Shown one piece after another: positions 1-8,946 of a DNA stretch of 64,000 nucleotides (within the stretch, counting starts at the first letter, position 1; each line of letters begins with the position of its first letter). Made by a program: the position numbers and the translations under genes. The notes beneath the pieces are model-generated. The model searched no databases. It was not told the origin of the DNA and was given only the letters and a program-made list of their open reading frames with translations. Source of the DNA: Natronolimnohabitans innermongolicus JCM 12255 (GTDB lineage: Archaea > Halobacteriota > Halobacteria > Halobacteriales > Natrialbaceae). The stretch covers positions 2,468 through 66,467 of the forward strand of contig NZ_AOHZ01000030.1 in NCBI RefSeq assembly GCF_000337215.1, given 5' to 3'.

Positions 1-423
1 CGACAGCACCGGGATGGCGCCGCCGACGGTCGCCTCGAACCGAACCGACCCCGCGCTCTCTGCCTCGAGTGCGCGCAGGTCTTCGTAGCGTTCGGCCACG
101 GGACCCTTGTTCGCGAGCACGACGTGGCGGTCGTCCTCGAGGGCGCGTTTCACGTGCGAGAAGCCGGGCTCGGCGTCGCCGAGCGTCGTCGGGGTCGTCT
201 CGACGAGGACGTCGTAGTCGGTCTCGAAGACGTCTTCGGGGTCGTTGATACCGATGGGCTCGTCGCCTCCCTTTCGCTGGAGCGCCGATTCGACGTCGAT
301 GCCGTCGGCGTCGATCACGGCGTTCGTGGAGTCGGCGAGCGCGACGACTTCGTGGCCGTAGTCGCCGGCGAGGTCGGCGACCGACTGGCCGACTGTCCCG
401 GCGCCGAGAACTGCGAGCTTCAT
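1..423 (-). CDS. hom: Homoserine dehydrogenase, N-terminal part (runs off the window)
   Basis: The first 141 codons are present; the gene continues beyond base 1. The protein opens with a Rossmann NAD(P)-binding loop (MKLAVLGAGTVGQSVADLA) and contains the family pattern VVLANKGPVA near residue 107 followed by FEATVGGAIPVL near residue 129, typical of homoserine dehydrogenase, which reduces aspartate semialdehyde to homoserine for threonine and methionine synthesis. The start codon overlaps the stop codon of the upstream ACT-domain gene (TGATG), so the two are translationally coupled. The catalytic half is outside the window, so completeness cannot be judged. Confidence 0.9.
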   Translation of the reverse strand, partial: MKLAVLGAGTVGQSVADLAGDYGHEVVALADSTNAVIDADGIDVESALQRKGGDEPIGINDPEDVFETDYDVLVETTPTTLGDAEPGFSHVKRALEDDRHVVLANKGPVAERYEDLRALEAESAGSVRFEATVGGAIPVLS

Positions 424-998
424 CAGGCGTCCACCCCCAGAAGCGGCTCGACGACGGTAAGATCCTTCTCCGCGCTGATCGAGCGAATCGTCTCGAAGAC
501 CTCCTCGGATCGGCCGGAGTCGATCGCGAGTCGAACTCGCGCACTCGAGATGTCGCCGGTTCCTTCAGGCGCCGACAGCGACAGGTCGAGGAACGCGGCG
601 CTCGTGCTGTTTTCGATCTGGAGGATCGTATCCGAGAGATCCGTCTCGATGAGGTGGCCGACGAGGACGAGCGTGACCTCCTCGCCGTAGCGTTCGGCAC
701 CGGCCTGAATGACGTTGACGCCCGTCTCGCGGAGCCCCTCGACGATGTCGTCGAAGCGGTCCGGCGGACAGCCGAGGTCGACTTCGACCGGGATGTGGCC
801 ACGCGGCGTGATATTGCCGCGCTCGTGGTGGATACTCATGAGGTTCCCGCCGTTCTCGGCGATCGGCGCGAGCGCGTCCAGCAGTTCGCCGGGCTCGTCG
901 ACAAGCTCGAGGCGGACGGTGTACGTGCGAACGCCGCCGTCTGCGACAACCGTTCGATCCGTTCGTCGGGACGGTGTGTCACCCATGGTCGACACCAC
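423..998 (-). CDS. ACT-domain amino-acid-binding regulatory protein
   Basis: A protein of about 190 residues with an N-terminal ACT fold (around residues 24-95: YTVRLELVDEPGELLDALAP, then GGNLMSIHHERG) and a second ACT-like half. ACT domains bind amino acids. Its tight overlap with homoserine dehydrogenase suggests it senses threonine or another aspartate-family amino acid and controls that enzyme or pathway; this is inference from context. The start may be GTG at 998 or the in-frame ATG at 986; both are plausible. The family annotation is firm, the ligand is not known. Confidence 0.8.
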   Translation of the reverse strand: MVSTMGDTPSRRTDRTVVADGGVRTYTVRLELVDEPGELLDALAPIAENGGNLMSIHHERGNITPRGHIPVEVDLGCPPDRFDDIVEGLRETGVNVIQAGAERYGEEVTLVLVGHLIETDLSDTILQIENSTSAAFLDLSLSAPEGTGDISSARVRLAIDSGRSEEVFETIRSISAEKDLTVVEPLLGVDA

Positions 999-1566
999 CG
1001 CTCGACGCGTTGTAGTCCGTGCTCGTGGGCATGGTATACGACTCCGTAGCGGGCACGTAAAAGGTTATAGATATGCGTATTCTCGCCTGAGAGCCGTCGA
1101 GAGAGTCGCTACGGCGATTCAGTCTCGAGTCGGTCGTCGGTTGGCGGGACGCTCGAGAAAATCGCTACTAAGATAGTTTGTTTACTTACTATTTCTACAG
1201 ATAGCCATATACATTACCTGTCGGGAAAATTTGTTTATGAACTGTACTGGAAACGATCGGAGACTGCTAACCGACCATTTGAACCCGATTTCCGACCAGT
1301 TAGGCAAATAGTTGGCGAGGGCGGAGAAACGAGATAGCCGACAGTGTGACGCACACTGAATAAGATTCGTATGGCCGAAATTTTGGCATTTCGAGCCCAG
1401 ATACGACAATTTCTGAGTATATGCCTGATGGCGCCCGTCGGAGTTATACTTTCTCCGCTCTGTTTATTACCAGATTTAATAGTATCATATGCTTCTGGTA
1501 GGTTGGTCTGAAGAAGACGAGTGGAGCGCTCTTCGGTCGGTGACCGAAACCGTGCCTCCGGTCGGC
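999..1566. other. AT-rich intergenic region
   Basis: No convincing gene. The right part is the 3' flank of the binding-protein gene and the left part must hold the promoter of the ACT-hom operon. A perfect 7-bp stem with a 3-nt loop (CAGTGTG-ACG-CACACTG, 1342-1358) is the only clear structure and could be a processing or termination site. Base composition falls well below that of the flanking genes. Confidence 0.5.
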
Positions 1567-2571
1567 TCAAATTCCGAGTTCGTCGATAATCTCGCCGTAG
1601 GTTTCGTACTGGTCGTCCATGAAGTCGGCCAGTTCGTCGGGGCCGCGTCGAACCATCGCGTAGTCGTTCGACTGCATGAACGATTCGAACGCTTCGTCCT
1701 CGTAGACCGCGTTGTAGACCTCGAGGAGCGAATCGTAGACGGTATCTGGCGTCTCCGGCGGGACGAAGCCGGCGAGCCACGACCCGAGCTCGAGATCGTA
1801 CCCCAACTCGGACAGCGGCTCCGTTTCCGGCAGCGCGTCGTGGCGCTCGTCGCTCATGACGCCGAGTGCGCGCAGCGGTCCGTCGTGTACCTGCGGGGCG
1901 ACCTCGGGTGCGCCGACGGTCGTCGCGTCGACTTCCTCGTTGACGGTGTTCTGAATCGCCGTCTCGGCACCGTCGTAGGGGACGTGCTGGACGTCAATAT
2001 CGGCCTCGAGTTCGAAGCCGCCGGCACAGAGGTGCCAGGTACTCCCGGTTCCGGAGTTGCCGATCTGGAGTTCTCCGGAGTTGTCGTCGGCGTAGTCGAC
2101 GAGGTCGTCGATGGTCTCGAACGACGAGTCCTCGTGGACGGCGACGGCCGCCGGCGTCTCGGTGTACTGAATGAGCTGGCGGACGTCCTCCGGGCCGAGG
2201 TCCGCGAGTCCGAGGTGGTCGAACATCGTGATTTCGCCGGCGATAACGCCGATCGTGTGGCCGTCGGGCCTGGCCGATCGGGCGACCGAGGCCATTCCGA
2301 CCAGTCCGGTGCCGCCGGTCTCGTTGACGACGGACCAGGACGTCTCGGTGTGCGCTTCGGCGACGTCCGCGATCGCACGGCTCGTCTGATCCGCGCTTCC
2401 GCCGGCGGCCCACGGCGAGACGATTTCGATCTGTCGCGTCGGAAAGTCGCCGGGCTCGCTCTCGAGGGCGTCCAGACAGCCCGCGACGCCGACGAGTCCG
2501 CCGACACCGGCGCTGCTGAGGAGGGATCGCCTGCTAACCGCTCGTTCCGAACCGCGGCTCGCATCGTGCAT
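1567..2571 (-). CDS. tctC: TctC-family substrate-binding lipoprotein (TTT transporter), copy 1
   Basis: 334 residues. The N-terminus has a twin-arginine motif (SRRSLLSS, RR near 14-15), a hydrophobic stretch and a lipobox ending at Cys32 (LVGVAGC), so it is probably Tat-exported and lipid-anchored. The mature part is a Bug/TctC binding protein: IEIVSPWAAGGSADQTSR early, then GNSGTGSTWH. These proteins capture carboxylates for tripartite tricarboxylate transporters. The only permease genes in the window are tctB/tctA at 11265-13255, about 8.7 kb away. It lies 63 bp downstream of the SDR gene on the same strand and may be co-transcribed with it. A paralogue sits at 7720-8727. The ligand cannot be read from sequence. 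Confidence 0.9.
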   Translation of the reverse strand: MHDASRGSERAVSRRSLLSSAGVGGLVGVAGCLDALESEPGDFPTRQIEIVSPWAAGGSADQTSRAIADVAEAHTETSWSVVNETGGTGLVGMASVARSARPDGHTIGVIAGEITMFDHLGLADLGPEDVRQLIQYTETPAAVAVHEDSSFETIDDLVDYADDNSGELQIGNSGTGSTWHLCAGGFELEADIDVQHVPYDGAETAIQNTVNEEVDATTVGAPEVAPQVHDGPLRALGVMSDERHDALPETEPLSELGYDLELGSWLAGFVPPETPDTVYDSLLEVYNAVYEDEAFESFMQSNDYAMVRRGPDELADFMDDQYETYGEIIDELGI

Positions 2572-2634
2572 TCACCGTGAGCGTTGTGTGACCGGGGTAG
2601 TAGACCTTTTCATCCGATCGCAGCGATCACGTCG

Positions 2635-3537
2635 TTACGATTGCGGCGTCTCGTTCACGTTCGGCGGCTGGTCCCACTCGGAGCCGTCGTCCTGCGGTTC
2701 GTAGCCGAGGACGTCCTTGGCGTGTTCGGTGTCGAACCAGCGGGCGGCGTTGTCGCTGACGGCGTAGAACGTGTCGTAGGTGACGGTCTCGTTCTCGAGG
2801 CAGCACTCGATCAGGTGCGCGAAGTCTCGCTGGGAGGTCCAGGAGGCTTTCAGTCGGTCGACCATCTCCTCGTACTCCTCGCTGCCGCGCTCCCACGAAC
2901 CGGTCTGGGACGGGTCCCAGGCGTCGTCGCCGTCGACCGCGTCGTCGGTGCCGCGGTGGACGCCGCGCTCGGCGTCGCCGTAGGGGTGGTCGTACGCTTC
3001 GGCGCGGACGCTCGAGATCCGAATCGAAAAGAACTGCGAGGGGGCGCCCTCTCGTCGCGCATAGACGCGACCCATGTTCTCGCCGAACACTTTCGTCGCG
3101 CCGTAGAAGCCGTCGGGCTTCGGGAGCGTCTCGTGGTCGAGGAGCAGGTCGTGGTCCTTCTCGTAGAGCTCCGGCGCGTTGTCCTCCTCGTAAAGTCCCA
3201 TCACGCGCTGGGAGGAGGCGTAGATCACTTTCTCGACGCCGGCGTCTTCCGCGGCCTCGAGGACGTTGACGGTGCCGACGATGTTCGGCTGGATAACCTC
3301 GTCCAGCTCCGCGCCGGCGTCGGACTGCGCCGCGAGGTGGATCACCGCGTCCTGGTCCTCGAACGCGGGACGGATCGCGTCGTAATCGCTGATATCCGCG
3401 ACGTGCGTCTCGTAGTCGGGGTGGTCGTTGCGGTCGAGCAGCGTGAACTCGTACTCCTCCGAGCCGATGAGATGCGTCCGTAGCGCCTGCCCGGCTTCGC
3501 CGAACGGACCCGTAACTAAGACGTTTTGCGTAGCCAT
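2635..3537 (-). CDS. NAD-dependent epimerase/dehydratase-family protein, uronate/sugar dehydrogenase-like
   Basis: 300-residue extended SDR. Seen: glycine-rich NAD loop GPFGEAG at residues 10-16, the HLAAQSDAGA segment near 67-76, Ser in YASSQ near 106-110 and the catalytic YGATK at 145-149. The arrangement resembles uronate dehydrogenases and the haloarchaeal NAD-dependent glucose-6-phosphate dehydrogenase Azf; members of this group oxidise the C1 hydroxyl to a lactone. The neighbourhood (carboxylate transporter, MBL hydrolases, RraA protein, glycerate kinase) favours oxidation of a sugar or sugar acid, but the substrate is inferred only. A TATA-like element (tatatatg on the plus strand, 3573-3580) lies about 36-43 nt upstream of the ATG. 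Confidence 0.75.
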   Translation of the reverse strand: MATQNVLVTGPFGEAGQALRTHLIGSEEYEFTLLDRNDHPDYETHVADISDYDAIRPAFEDQDAVIHLAAQSDAGAELDEVIQPNIVGTVNVLEAAEDAGVEKVIYASSQRVMGLYEEDNAPELYEKDHDLLLDHETLPKPDGFYGATKVFGENMGRVYARREGAPSQFFSIRISSVRAEAYDHPYGDAERGVHRGTDDAVDGDDAWDPSQTGSWERGSEEYEEMVDRLKASWTSQRDFAHLIECCLENETVTYDTFYAVSDNAARWFDTEHAKDVLGYEPQDDGSEWDQPPNVNETPQS

Positions 3538-3786
3538 TTCTGGAGTCTATCGGTCGCTACAGCCGAATCGCCTATATATGTTTCGGAGCCCCGCCCTATG
3601 CCGGTTCCGCGCTCGACGCGACTCCGCCGCCGCGCAGGCCTTTCAATATTATCGAAACTCGAGCGATCGCAATCAATCCGTTATTACACCCATACAATCG
3701 TAATACCAGTGTGAGAACGACGGGACGGTGTCTGGGTACCAGCCTCCGGTTGACGGCGAAAATCGGGAACGGACGCGGCCGCGTCG

Positions 3787-4563
3787 CTACTGGTGCTGGC
3801 GAATTTTCAGTTCGATAATGTTCTGCTTGTTGTGCAGTTTGGGGACGAGTTCGTCCTCGATTCGGTCCGTCCCCATCCGACTGAGCGGACCGCTGACGCT
3901 GATCGCACCGATTACCCCGTCCGGTTCCGACACTATTGAAGTCGCGACGGCACAGACGCCCGGATAGTGTTCGCCGCGATTGATCGAGTAGCCTCGGTCG
4001 CGGATCGTCCGTAGCTCGTCGCGGAGGTCGTCCTCGTCGGTCACCGTGTTTTCGGTGACGGCGGGGAGGCCGCGCTTCTCGAGGACGGCCTCGAGTCGCT
4101 CCTCGGACAGTCGCGCCAGGATCGCCTTCCCGGTCGCCGTCGAGTGAAGGTGGAGGTGCCGGCCGAGGGGCGCGTTGTCGTCGACCGAATCGGGGCTCTC
4201 GGACTTGTACAGCTGAACCGCGTAGCCGTTCTCCTCGACCGTGAGGTTCGCGTGTTCTCCTAACTGCTCCCGTAGATCGTCGATCTCGGGCTTCGTCGCC
4301 TGAAAGAGCGCCATGGTGTCTCGCATTTCGCCGCCCGTCGCGAGAAACCGAAAACTGCAGTCGTACTCGCCGTCAACCTTGACGACGTACCCGGTATCGA
4401 GTAGCGTCGACAGGTGGATGTGGGCGGTGCTGACCGGCATCTCGAGATCGTCGGCGATCTCCGTGAGCGTCGCGCCGTCGCGCTCTCGCAGGTATTCGAC
4501 GATGGTGAACGACTGCTCGACGCTCTTCAGCCGCCGCGTGTCCGTTTTCGTGTTCTCCCCCAT
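3787..4563 (-). CDS. IclR-family transcriptional regulator
   Basis: 258 residues from the chosen ATG. An N-terminal winged helix (about 10-70: FTIVEYLRERDGATLTEIAD, then TAHIHLSTLLDTGYV) is followed by an IclR effector domain with HLHSTATGKAILA near the middle and the Cys-containing segment PGVCAVATSI. IclR proteins sense small organic acids. It sits inside the transporter/catabolic island and is the obvious candidate to control it. The ATG at 4563 is chosen over a GTG at 4581 because an AT-rich TATA-like element (4585-4593) lies about 22-30 nt upstream, consistent with a leaderless message. Confidence 0.92.
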   Translation of the reverse strand: MGENTKTDTRRLKSVEQSFTIVEYLRERDGATLTEIADDLEMPVSTAHIHLSTLLDTGYVVKVDGEYDCSFRFLATGGEMRDTMALFQATKPEIDDLREQLGEHANLTVEENGYAVQLYKSESPDSVDDNAPLGRHLHLHSTATGKAILARLSEERLEAVLEKRGLPAVTENTVTDEDDLRDELRTIRDRGYSINRGEHYPGVCAVATSIVSEPDGVIGAISVSGPLSRMGTDRIEDELVPKLHNKQNIIELKIRQHQ

Positions 4564-4814
4564 ACCGCGTGGTACGGTCACGCGCTATTAAGGGCTACGG
4601 GTTCTTTCGACCATTTTGAAACTCGGTCGTCGTCGGCGATCTGCAGCCGTCACTTCGTGACCGTCCGCTGGTACGACGGACCCGATCGCAGAGGGCAGAC
4701 GACTCGAGTCGTCGATTATCGATCAATAACGGAAATAAAGGATGAATATATATGGCGGCAATATCACCGCGTGTTTCGGCGTCTCGACGCGTCAGTCCGA
4801 GTCGAGAACGACTA

Positions 4815-5504
4815 TCACTGGATCGAGTCTTCCGGACCGACGACCTCGAGGTCCTCGAACAGGCTGTCGTAGCCGTTGCGTTCGAAGAGGTACTCGCCCT
4901 CGAGGACGTCCTCGCGGACGTCGTCCTCGGAGGCGAGCTTCTCGCGCGAGCGCTCCAGGACGGTCTCGGCGCTGTCGGCGGGGACGACCGCGAGGCCGTC
5001 GTCATCGCCGACGACGACGTCGCCGGGTTCGACGGTGACGCCGCCACAGGAGACGGGCACGTTGATCGAACCGGGGTCTTGCTTGAGCGGACCGCGCGGG
5101 TGGACGGCGCGGCCGTAGACGGGGAACTCCATCTCGGCGATCTCGCGACTGTCGCGGTAGGCGCCGTCGATGACGAGACCGGCGAGATCGTTCGCCTGGC
5201 AGGAGGTACACATGAGTTCGCCGATGTGGCCCGTCTCGGTGAAGCCGTCGGCGTCGATGACGAGCACGTCGCCGGGTTCGGCCATCGTGATCGCCTTGTG
5301 GATGATCAGGTTGTCTCCCGGGGCAGCCTTGACGGTGATCGCGGTTCCCGCCACGTCGATCCCGTCGTAGGCGGGACGAATGCCCGAGTCTATCGTCAGC
5401 CCGACGTTCCCCGTCACGTCGGAAACGATGGTGCTCGGAACGTCTTCGAACGCCGCCACGATATCGCGGTCCGGTCGCTCCACGTCGTACTCTATCGTAT
5501 GCAT
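4815..5504 (-). CDS. RraA-family protein (HMG/4-hydroxy-2-oxoacid aldolase-like)
   Basis: 229 residues. The fold signature is clear: G95-E96 in HIGELMCTS and DGAYRD at 113-118, the residues that in HMG aldolases and related enzymes hold the metal and substrate. Family members cleave 4-hydroxy-2-oxo acids or decarboxylate oxaloacetate; others (bacterial RraA) bind RNase E, which archaea lack in this form. In this island an aldolase-type role on a ketoacid is the most economical reading. The ATG at 5504 is preferred to a GTG at 5516 because a TATA-like element lies at about 5528-5538. Confidence 0.85.
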   Translation of the reverse strand: MHTIEYDVERPDRDIVAAFEDVPSTIVSDVTGNVGLTIDSGIRPAYDGIDVAGTAITVKAAPGDNLIIHKAITMAEPGDVLVIDADGFTETGHIGELMCTSCQANDLAGLVIDGAYRDSREIAEMEFPVYGRAVHPRGPLKQDPGSINVPVSCGGVTVEPGDVVVGDDDGLAVVPADSAETVLERSREKLASEDDVREDVLEGEYLFERNGYDSLFEDLEVVGPEDSIQ

Positions 5505-5600
5505 AGTGGGGAACACAGCCGAGCGTTACGTTAATCTACCGGTTCTCGAGCACCCGGGCCGGCGGAGCGAAACTCCACGCCGCTGGGAAGTCCACTCGCG

Positions 5601-5608
5601 GTTTATAC
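5601..5608 (+). promoter_or_regulatory. TATA box for the first MBL-fold gene
   Basis: GTTTATAC ends 27 nt before the ATG at 5635, the spacing expected for an archaeal TATA element that drives a leaderless transcript. This spacing decides the start at 5635 rather than the earlier in-frame codons. Confidence 0.6.
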
Positions 5609-5634
5609 GGACGGTCGCCGATTGTTCGGACGCA

Positions 5635-6291
5635 ATGTCCGTCCGAGAGCTATCCGACGGTATCCACGCCATCGAGTTCGACCACATCCGCGTCTTCGTC
5701 CTCGAAGACCGGCCCGAAGACACGATCACGCTCGTCGACGCAGCCTTCCCCGACGACGGCGACGAACTGGTGACGATCGTCGAGGCGGAGTTCGGCGGCC
5801 TCGACCGCGTCCTCATCACTCACGGCGACGAGGGACACTTCGGCGGGCTTCCGACGTTGATCGAACGCTTCGATCCCGAAATCGCCGCGCCGGCGGGTGC
5901 GAAACACTTCTACGAGTCCCTCGACGTTCGACCGGACGTCGAGTTCGTCGACGGCGACCGGCTCGCCGGAAACGTCCGCGCGATCGAGATCCCCGGCCAC
6001 ACGGTCGCGACGACCGCGTTCTTACTCGAGGACGATCGAACGCTGATCTCGGGGGACGCACTCGAGGGCTCCGACCGGCGCGGCCTGCCGCCGGGCTACC
6101 TCGTGCCGCCGGCCGAGCAGTTCAACGATCACGGTCACGCCGCGGCGGAGCGCAACCTGGTCAAACTGTTCGACCACGACGTCGAGACAGTGCTGGTCCA
6201 TCACGGGACCAGCGTCCACGAGGAGCCACTCGAGAAACTCAACGACTGGCTGCTCGACCGGGAGTGGACGCTCACCTACGACCGGGAGTGA
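5635..6291 (+). CDS. MBL-fold metallo-hydrolase with variant metal motif, paralogue 1
   Basis: 218 residues with a metallo-beta-lactamase fold: LVDAAFPDDG strand/turn, the metal loop ITHGDEGHFGG at about 61-71, PGHT near 125 and ISGDALEGSDRRG, plus HHGTS near the end. The loop reads H-x-D-x-G-H (H63, D65, G67, H68) where the usual family loop is H-x-H-x-D-H, so one metal ligand position is changed and another is lost. A paralogue with the same change is at 10351-11028. A lactonase or thioesterase role is possible; in this island opening of a sugar lactone made by the SDR would make sense. The 3' end overlaps the convergent glycerate kinase gene by 16 nt. Confidence 0.85.
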   Translation: MSVRELSDGIHAIEFDHIRVFVLEDRPEDTITLVDAAFPDDGDELVTIVEAEFGGLDRVLITHGDEGHFGGLPTLIERFDPEIAAPAGAKHFYESLDVRPDVEFVDGDRLAGNVRAIEIPGHTVATTAFLLEDDRTLISGDALEGSDRRGLPPGYLVPPAEQFNDHGHAAAERNLVKLFDHDVETVLVHHGTSVHEEPLEKLNDWLLDREWTLTYDRE

Positions 6292-7625
6292 TCGTCGGTC
6301 GCGGGAACGAGCAGCACGCGCAGATCGTTCACGTTCGTCCCGGTCGCGCCGGATCGCACGAGCGCGCCGCGCTCGTCCAGATACGGGTAGGCGTCGTTGT
6401 CGGCCAGCATCGCTCGAGCGCGACGCTCGTCGTCGACGACGTCGGGTGTGACGACCGCCCCCGCGGCGTCGGTCGGCCCGTCGATCCCGTCCGTGTCGAC
6501 GGCCCCGAGTACCGTCTCGGCCGGTAGCTCGAGCGCCGCGCCGAGTGCGAACTCCTGGTTCGGGCCGCCCGTTCCGTCGCCGGTAACCGTCACCGTCGTC
6601 TCGCCGCCCGAGACGATCGCAGCGGGTGGGGAGACGGGGCGGCCGCTCCGACGGATCTCCTCGGCGATAGCGACGTGGGTCGTGGCGGCCGCTCGAGCCT
6701 CGCCGCGGATCGACGACGACAGGAGCAGCGGCTCGAACCCCGCGCGTTCGCAGACCGCGGCGGCCGCCGTCAGCGCGGTGGCGTTGTCCGCGAGGATGGT
6801 CACGGACGCCGACTCGAGGGCCGGATCGTTCGGTCCCGGCGTCTCGGCGACGGTTCCCTCGACGCCGGCCCGAAGCTGGCGCGTGACGGCCGCCGGCGCG
6901 TCGATTTCGTACGTCGCTAACACCTCGAGTGCGTCCTCGTACGTGGTCGGGTCGGGAGACAGGGGGCCGCTGGCGACGACGGACGGATCGTTCGACGTCA
7001 CGTCGCTGAAGACGAGGCCGACGGTCGTCGCGGGGGCGAGTTCGCGAGCCAACTGCCCTCCCTTCAGCGCGGAGACGTGCTTTCGGACGGCGTTGATTCG
7101 ATCGATCGGCGCGCCGCTCCGGAGGAGTTCGTCGGTCAGGGTCCGAACGTCGTCCAGGTCGACGCCCTCGACCGGCGCGGTCAGCAACGCGCTGCCGCCG
7201 CCGGTCACCGGCGCCAACACCAGCGTCTCGTCATCGCACGCCCGCGCTCGCTCGAGAACGCGACGCGCGCCGTCGACGTTCGGTTCGCTCGGCGTCGGAT
7301 GGGTGCCCTCGATTACATCGACGGGACCCGCCGGCGCCGGATCGTCCGTTACGACGACGCCGCCCGCCAGTCGCTCGCCGAGGCGGTCGGCGAGGTGACT
7401 CGCGATCCGTCCCGCGGCGTTGCCGCCGCCGAGGACGACGACCGACTCGTAGCTATCGAGGTCGTACTCGTCGACGGCGATCCGGAGCGTCGATCCCTCG
7501 AGGTCGATCGCGTCCGAGAGAACGGTATCCGGATGGGCGGCCGTGATCCCGGCCTCGAGTGCGTCGAGTACCGCTCGAGTCCCCCGCTCCCGAGATCCGC
7601 CGTGGCGCGTGTCGCGGTCGAACAT
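6276..7625 (-). CDS. Glycerate 2-kinase, type-2 (MOFRL) family
   Basis: 449 residues, normal family length. Seen: the N-terminal nucleotide-binding part with VVLGGGNAAGRIA, then VTGGGSALLTAP, and the C-terminal MOFRL domain with SGGETTVTVTGDGTGGPNQ and DTDGIDGPTDAAGAVV. These enzymes phosphorylate glycerate to 2-phosphoglycerate using ATP and feed it into lower glycolysis. The gene marks a likely end point of the pathway encoded by the island: glycerate produced from a cleaved sugar acid. A TATA-like CCTTTAGG on the coding strand near 7650-7657 fits a leaderless start at 7625. Confidence 0.93.
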   Translation of the reverse strand: MFDRDTRHGGSRERGTRAVLDALEAGITAAHPDTVLSDAIDLEGSTLRIAVDEYDLDSYESVVVLGGGNAAGRIASHLADRLGERLAGGVVVTDDPAPAGPVDVIEGTHPTPSEPNVDGARRVLERARACDDETLVLAPVTGGGSALLTAPVEGVDLDDVRTLTDELLRSGAPIDRINAVRKHVSALKGGQLARELAPATTVGLVFSDVTSNDPSVVASGPLSPDPTTYEDALEVLATYEIDAPAAVTRQLRAGVEGTVAETPGPNDPALESASVTILADNATALTAAAAVCERAGFEPLLLSSSIRGEARAAATTHVAIAEEIRRSGRPVSPPAAIVSGGETTVTVTGDGTGGPNQEFALGAALELPAETVLGAVDTDGIDGPTDAAGAVVTPDVVDDERRARAMLADNDAYPYLDERGALVRSGATGTNVNDLRVLLVPATDDHSRS

Positions 7626-7719
7626 GGTCGAGAATATCGCTGTGACGACCTAAAGGTTCGGCCGATCCACGGCTGAATCCGTGAGCTTCTCGAGGCGGTC
7701 GTCGTTCGGCAATCGGGGC

Positions 7720-8727
7720 TTAGATGTCGAGGTCGTCGATGAGGTCGCCGTAGTACTCGTACTGCTCGTCGAGGAAGTCGGCGAACTCGTCCGGGCCGCG
7801 CTGGACCAGCATGAAGTCGTTGTTATCCATGAACTCCTCGAACTCCTCGTCCTCGAACACCGACTCGTACACGTCAACGATCTCGTCGCGCGTCTCGTCG
7901 TCGACGTCGCCCGGCGCGAAGTGGCCGAGCCAGGACCCGATCTCGATGTCGAGGCCCTGGTCCGCAAGCGTCTCCACGTCCGGCAGCGCGTCGGCCGGCT
8001 CCTCGAACGCGACGCCGAGGGCCTGCAGTTCGCCGTCGTGAACCTGCGGCGCGGCTTCGGCGGCACCGACTGCGGTACAGTCGGCTTCACCGTTGATGAC
8101 GTGCGACATCGCGTCGGATGCACCGTCGTAACTGATGTGTTCGACCTCGACCCCCGCCTCGTCGGCGATCCCGGCTGCGGCCAGGTGCCAGGAGGAGCCC
8201 GTCCCGGAGTTCGCCATCTGGAGTTCTCCCGGATTGTCCTCGGCGTACGCGATCCAGTCGTCGAGCGAATCGATGTCGTCGTTGTCCTCGTGAACGACGA
8301 GCGTCGCCGGCATCTCCGTGTACTGCATGATCGGCGTGATGTCGTCGGGGCCGAGATCCTCGATGTCGCGGTGTTCGAACATCGCGATTTCCGGCGCCGT
8401 ACAGCCGAGCGTGTGGCCGTCGGGATCGCTGGTGGCGACGGCGTTCATTCCCACCGAACCGGAGCCGCCGGTCTGGTTGCTCACGTTCCAGGAGACGTCG
8501 GTGTGGCTTTCGGCCACCTCTGCGATCTGTCGACTCGTCCGGTCGGCGCCGCCGCCGGCGGACCACGGCGCGACGACTTCGACCGAACGCGACGGCCAGT
8601 CGCCGTCGCCCTGCAGTTCGTCGAGACAGCCTGCCGTCAATCCGAACCCAGCGGCACCCACCGCTGCCAGTGCGGTGCGTCGACTGACCGTGCGCTGTTC
8701 CCCACAACCATTGGTATTCTCTACCAT
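7720..8727 (-). CDS. tctC: TctC-family substrate-binding lipoprotein (TTT transporter), copy 2
   Basis: 335 residues from the ATG at 8727. A Tat-type signal (SRRTALAA, RR at 16-17) leads to a lipobox Cys at about 34 (GLTAGC). The binding domain carries VEVVAPWSAGGGADRTSR and ANSGTGSSWHLAAAG, closely paralleling copy 1 at 1567-2571, so the two are paralogues that could serve one permease with different ligands. An upstream in-frame ATG at 8748 exists, but a strong TATA-like element (8752-8763) is centred 30 nt before 8727, which favours the shorter form. Confidence 0.9.
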   Translation of the reverse strand: MVENTNGCGEQRTVSRRTALAAVGAAGFGLTAGCLDELQGDGDWPSRSVEVVAPWSAGGGADRTSRQIAEVAESHTDVSWNVSNQTGGSGSVGMNAVATSDPDGHTLGCTAPEIAMFEHRDIEDLGPDDITPIMQYTEMPATLVVHEDNDDIDSLDDWIAYAEDNPGELQMANSGTGSSWHLAAAGIADEAGVEVEHISYDGASDAMSHVINGEADCTAVGAAEAAPQVHDGELQALGVAFEEPADALPDVETLADQGLDIEIGSWLGHFAPGDVDDETRDEIVDVYESVFEDEEFEEFMDNNDFMLVQRGPDEFADFLDEQYEYYGDLIDDLDI

Positions 8728-8751
8728 TATACCTGAAGGAATTCTCATGCC

Positions 8752-8763
8752 AATATTTAAAAC
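8752..8763 (-). promoter_or_regulatory. TATA box for tctC copy 2
   Basis: GTTTTAAATATT on the coding strand, centred about 30 nt upstream of the ATG at 8727. It implies a transcript starting at or a few bases before that codon, which is why 8727 was chosen as the start. Confidence 0.6.
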
Positions 8764-8916
8764 CTTCGAATATGGAGATGGAACGGTATTTTATTGACAG
8801 AATATATGTCATAATATCTCGATACGGGTCGCCAGCCGGTTCTGTGCCGGACGGGGCGACGAGCACCGATCGACGGCCAGTGAGAGACAGCGGACCGTTC
8901 TCTCCCGATCCGTAAG

Positions 8917-8923
8917 TTTATAG
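8917..8923 (+). promoter_or_regulatory. TATA box for the MDR dehydrogenase
   Basis: TTTATAG, 24-30 nt before the ATG at 8947, consistent with a leaderless mRNA. Confidence 0.6.
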
Positions 8924-8946
8924 CTCGGTAGCGAGGAAGGGAGACC

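Noticed and set aside
1182-1409. A 75-codon minus-strand frame in the first gap
   Set aside because: It is not acidic, is rich in Cys, Ser and Asn unlike haloarchaeal proteins, and lies in AT-rich non-coding sequence.
4815-5504. RraA as an inhibitor of RNase E
   Set aside because: That role is bacterial; the G-E and DG-x-x-RD active-site residues of the aldolase members are present and the context is catabolic.
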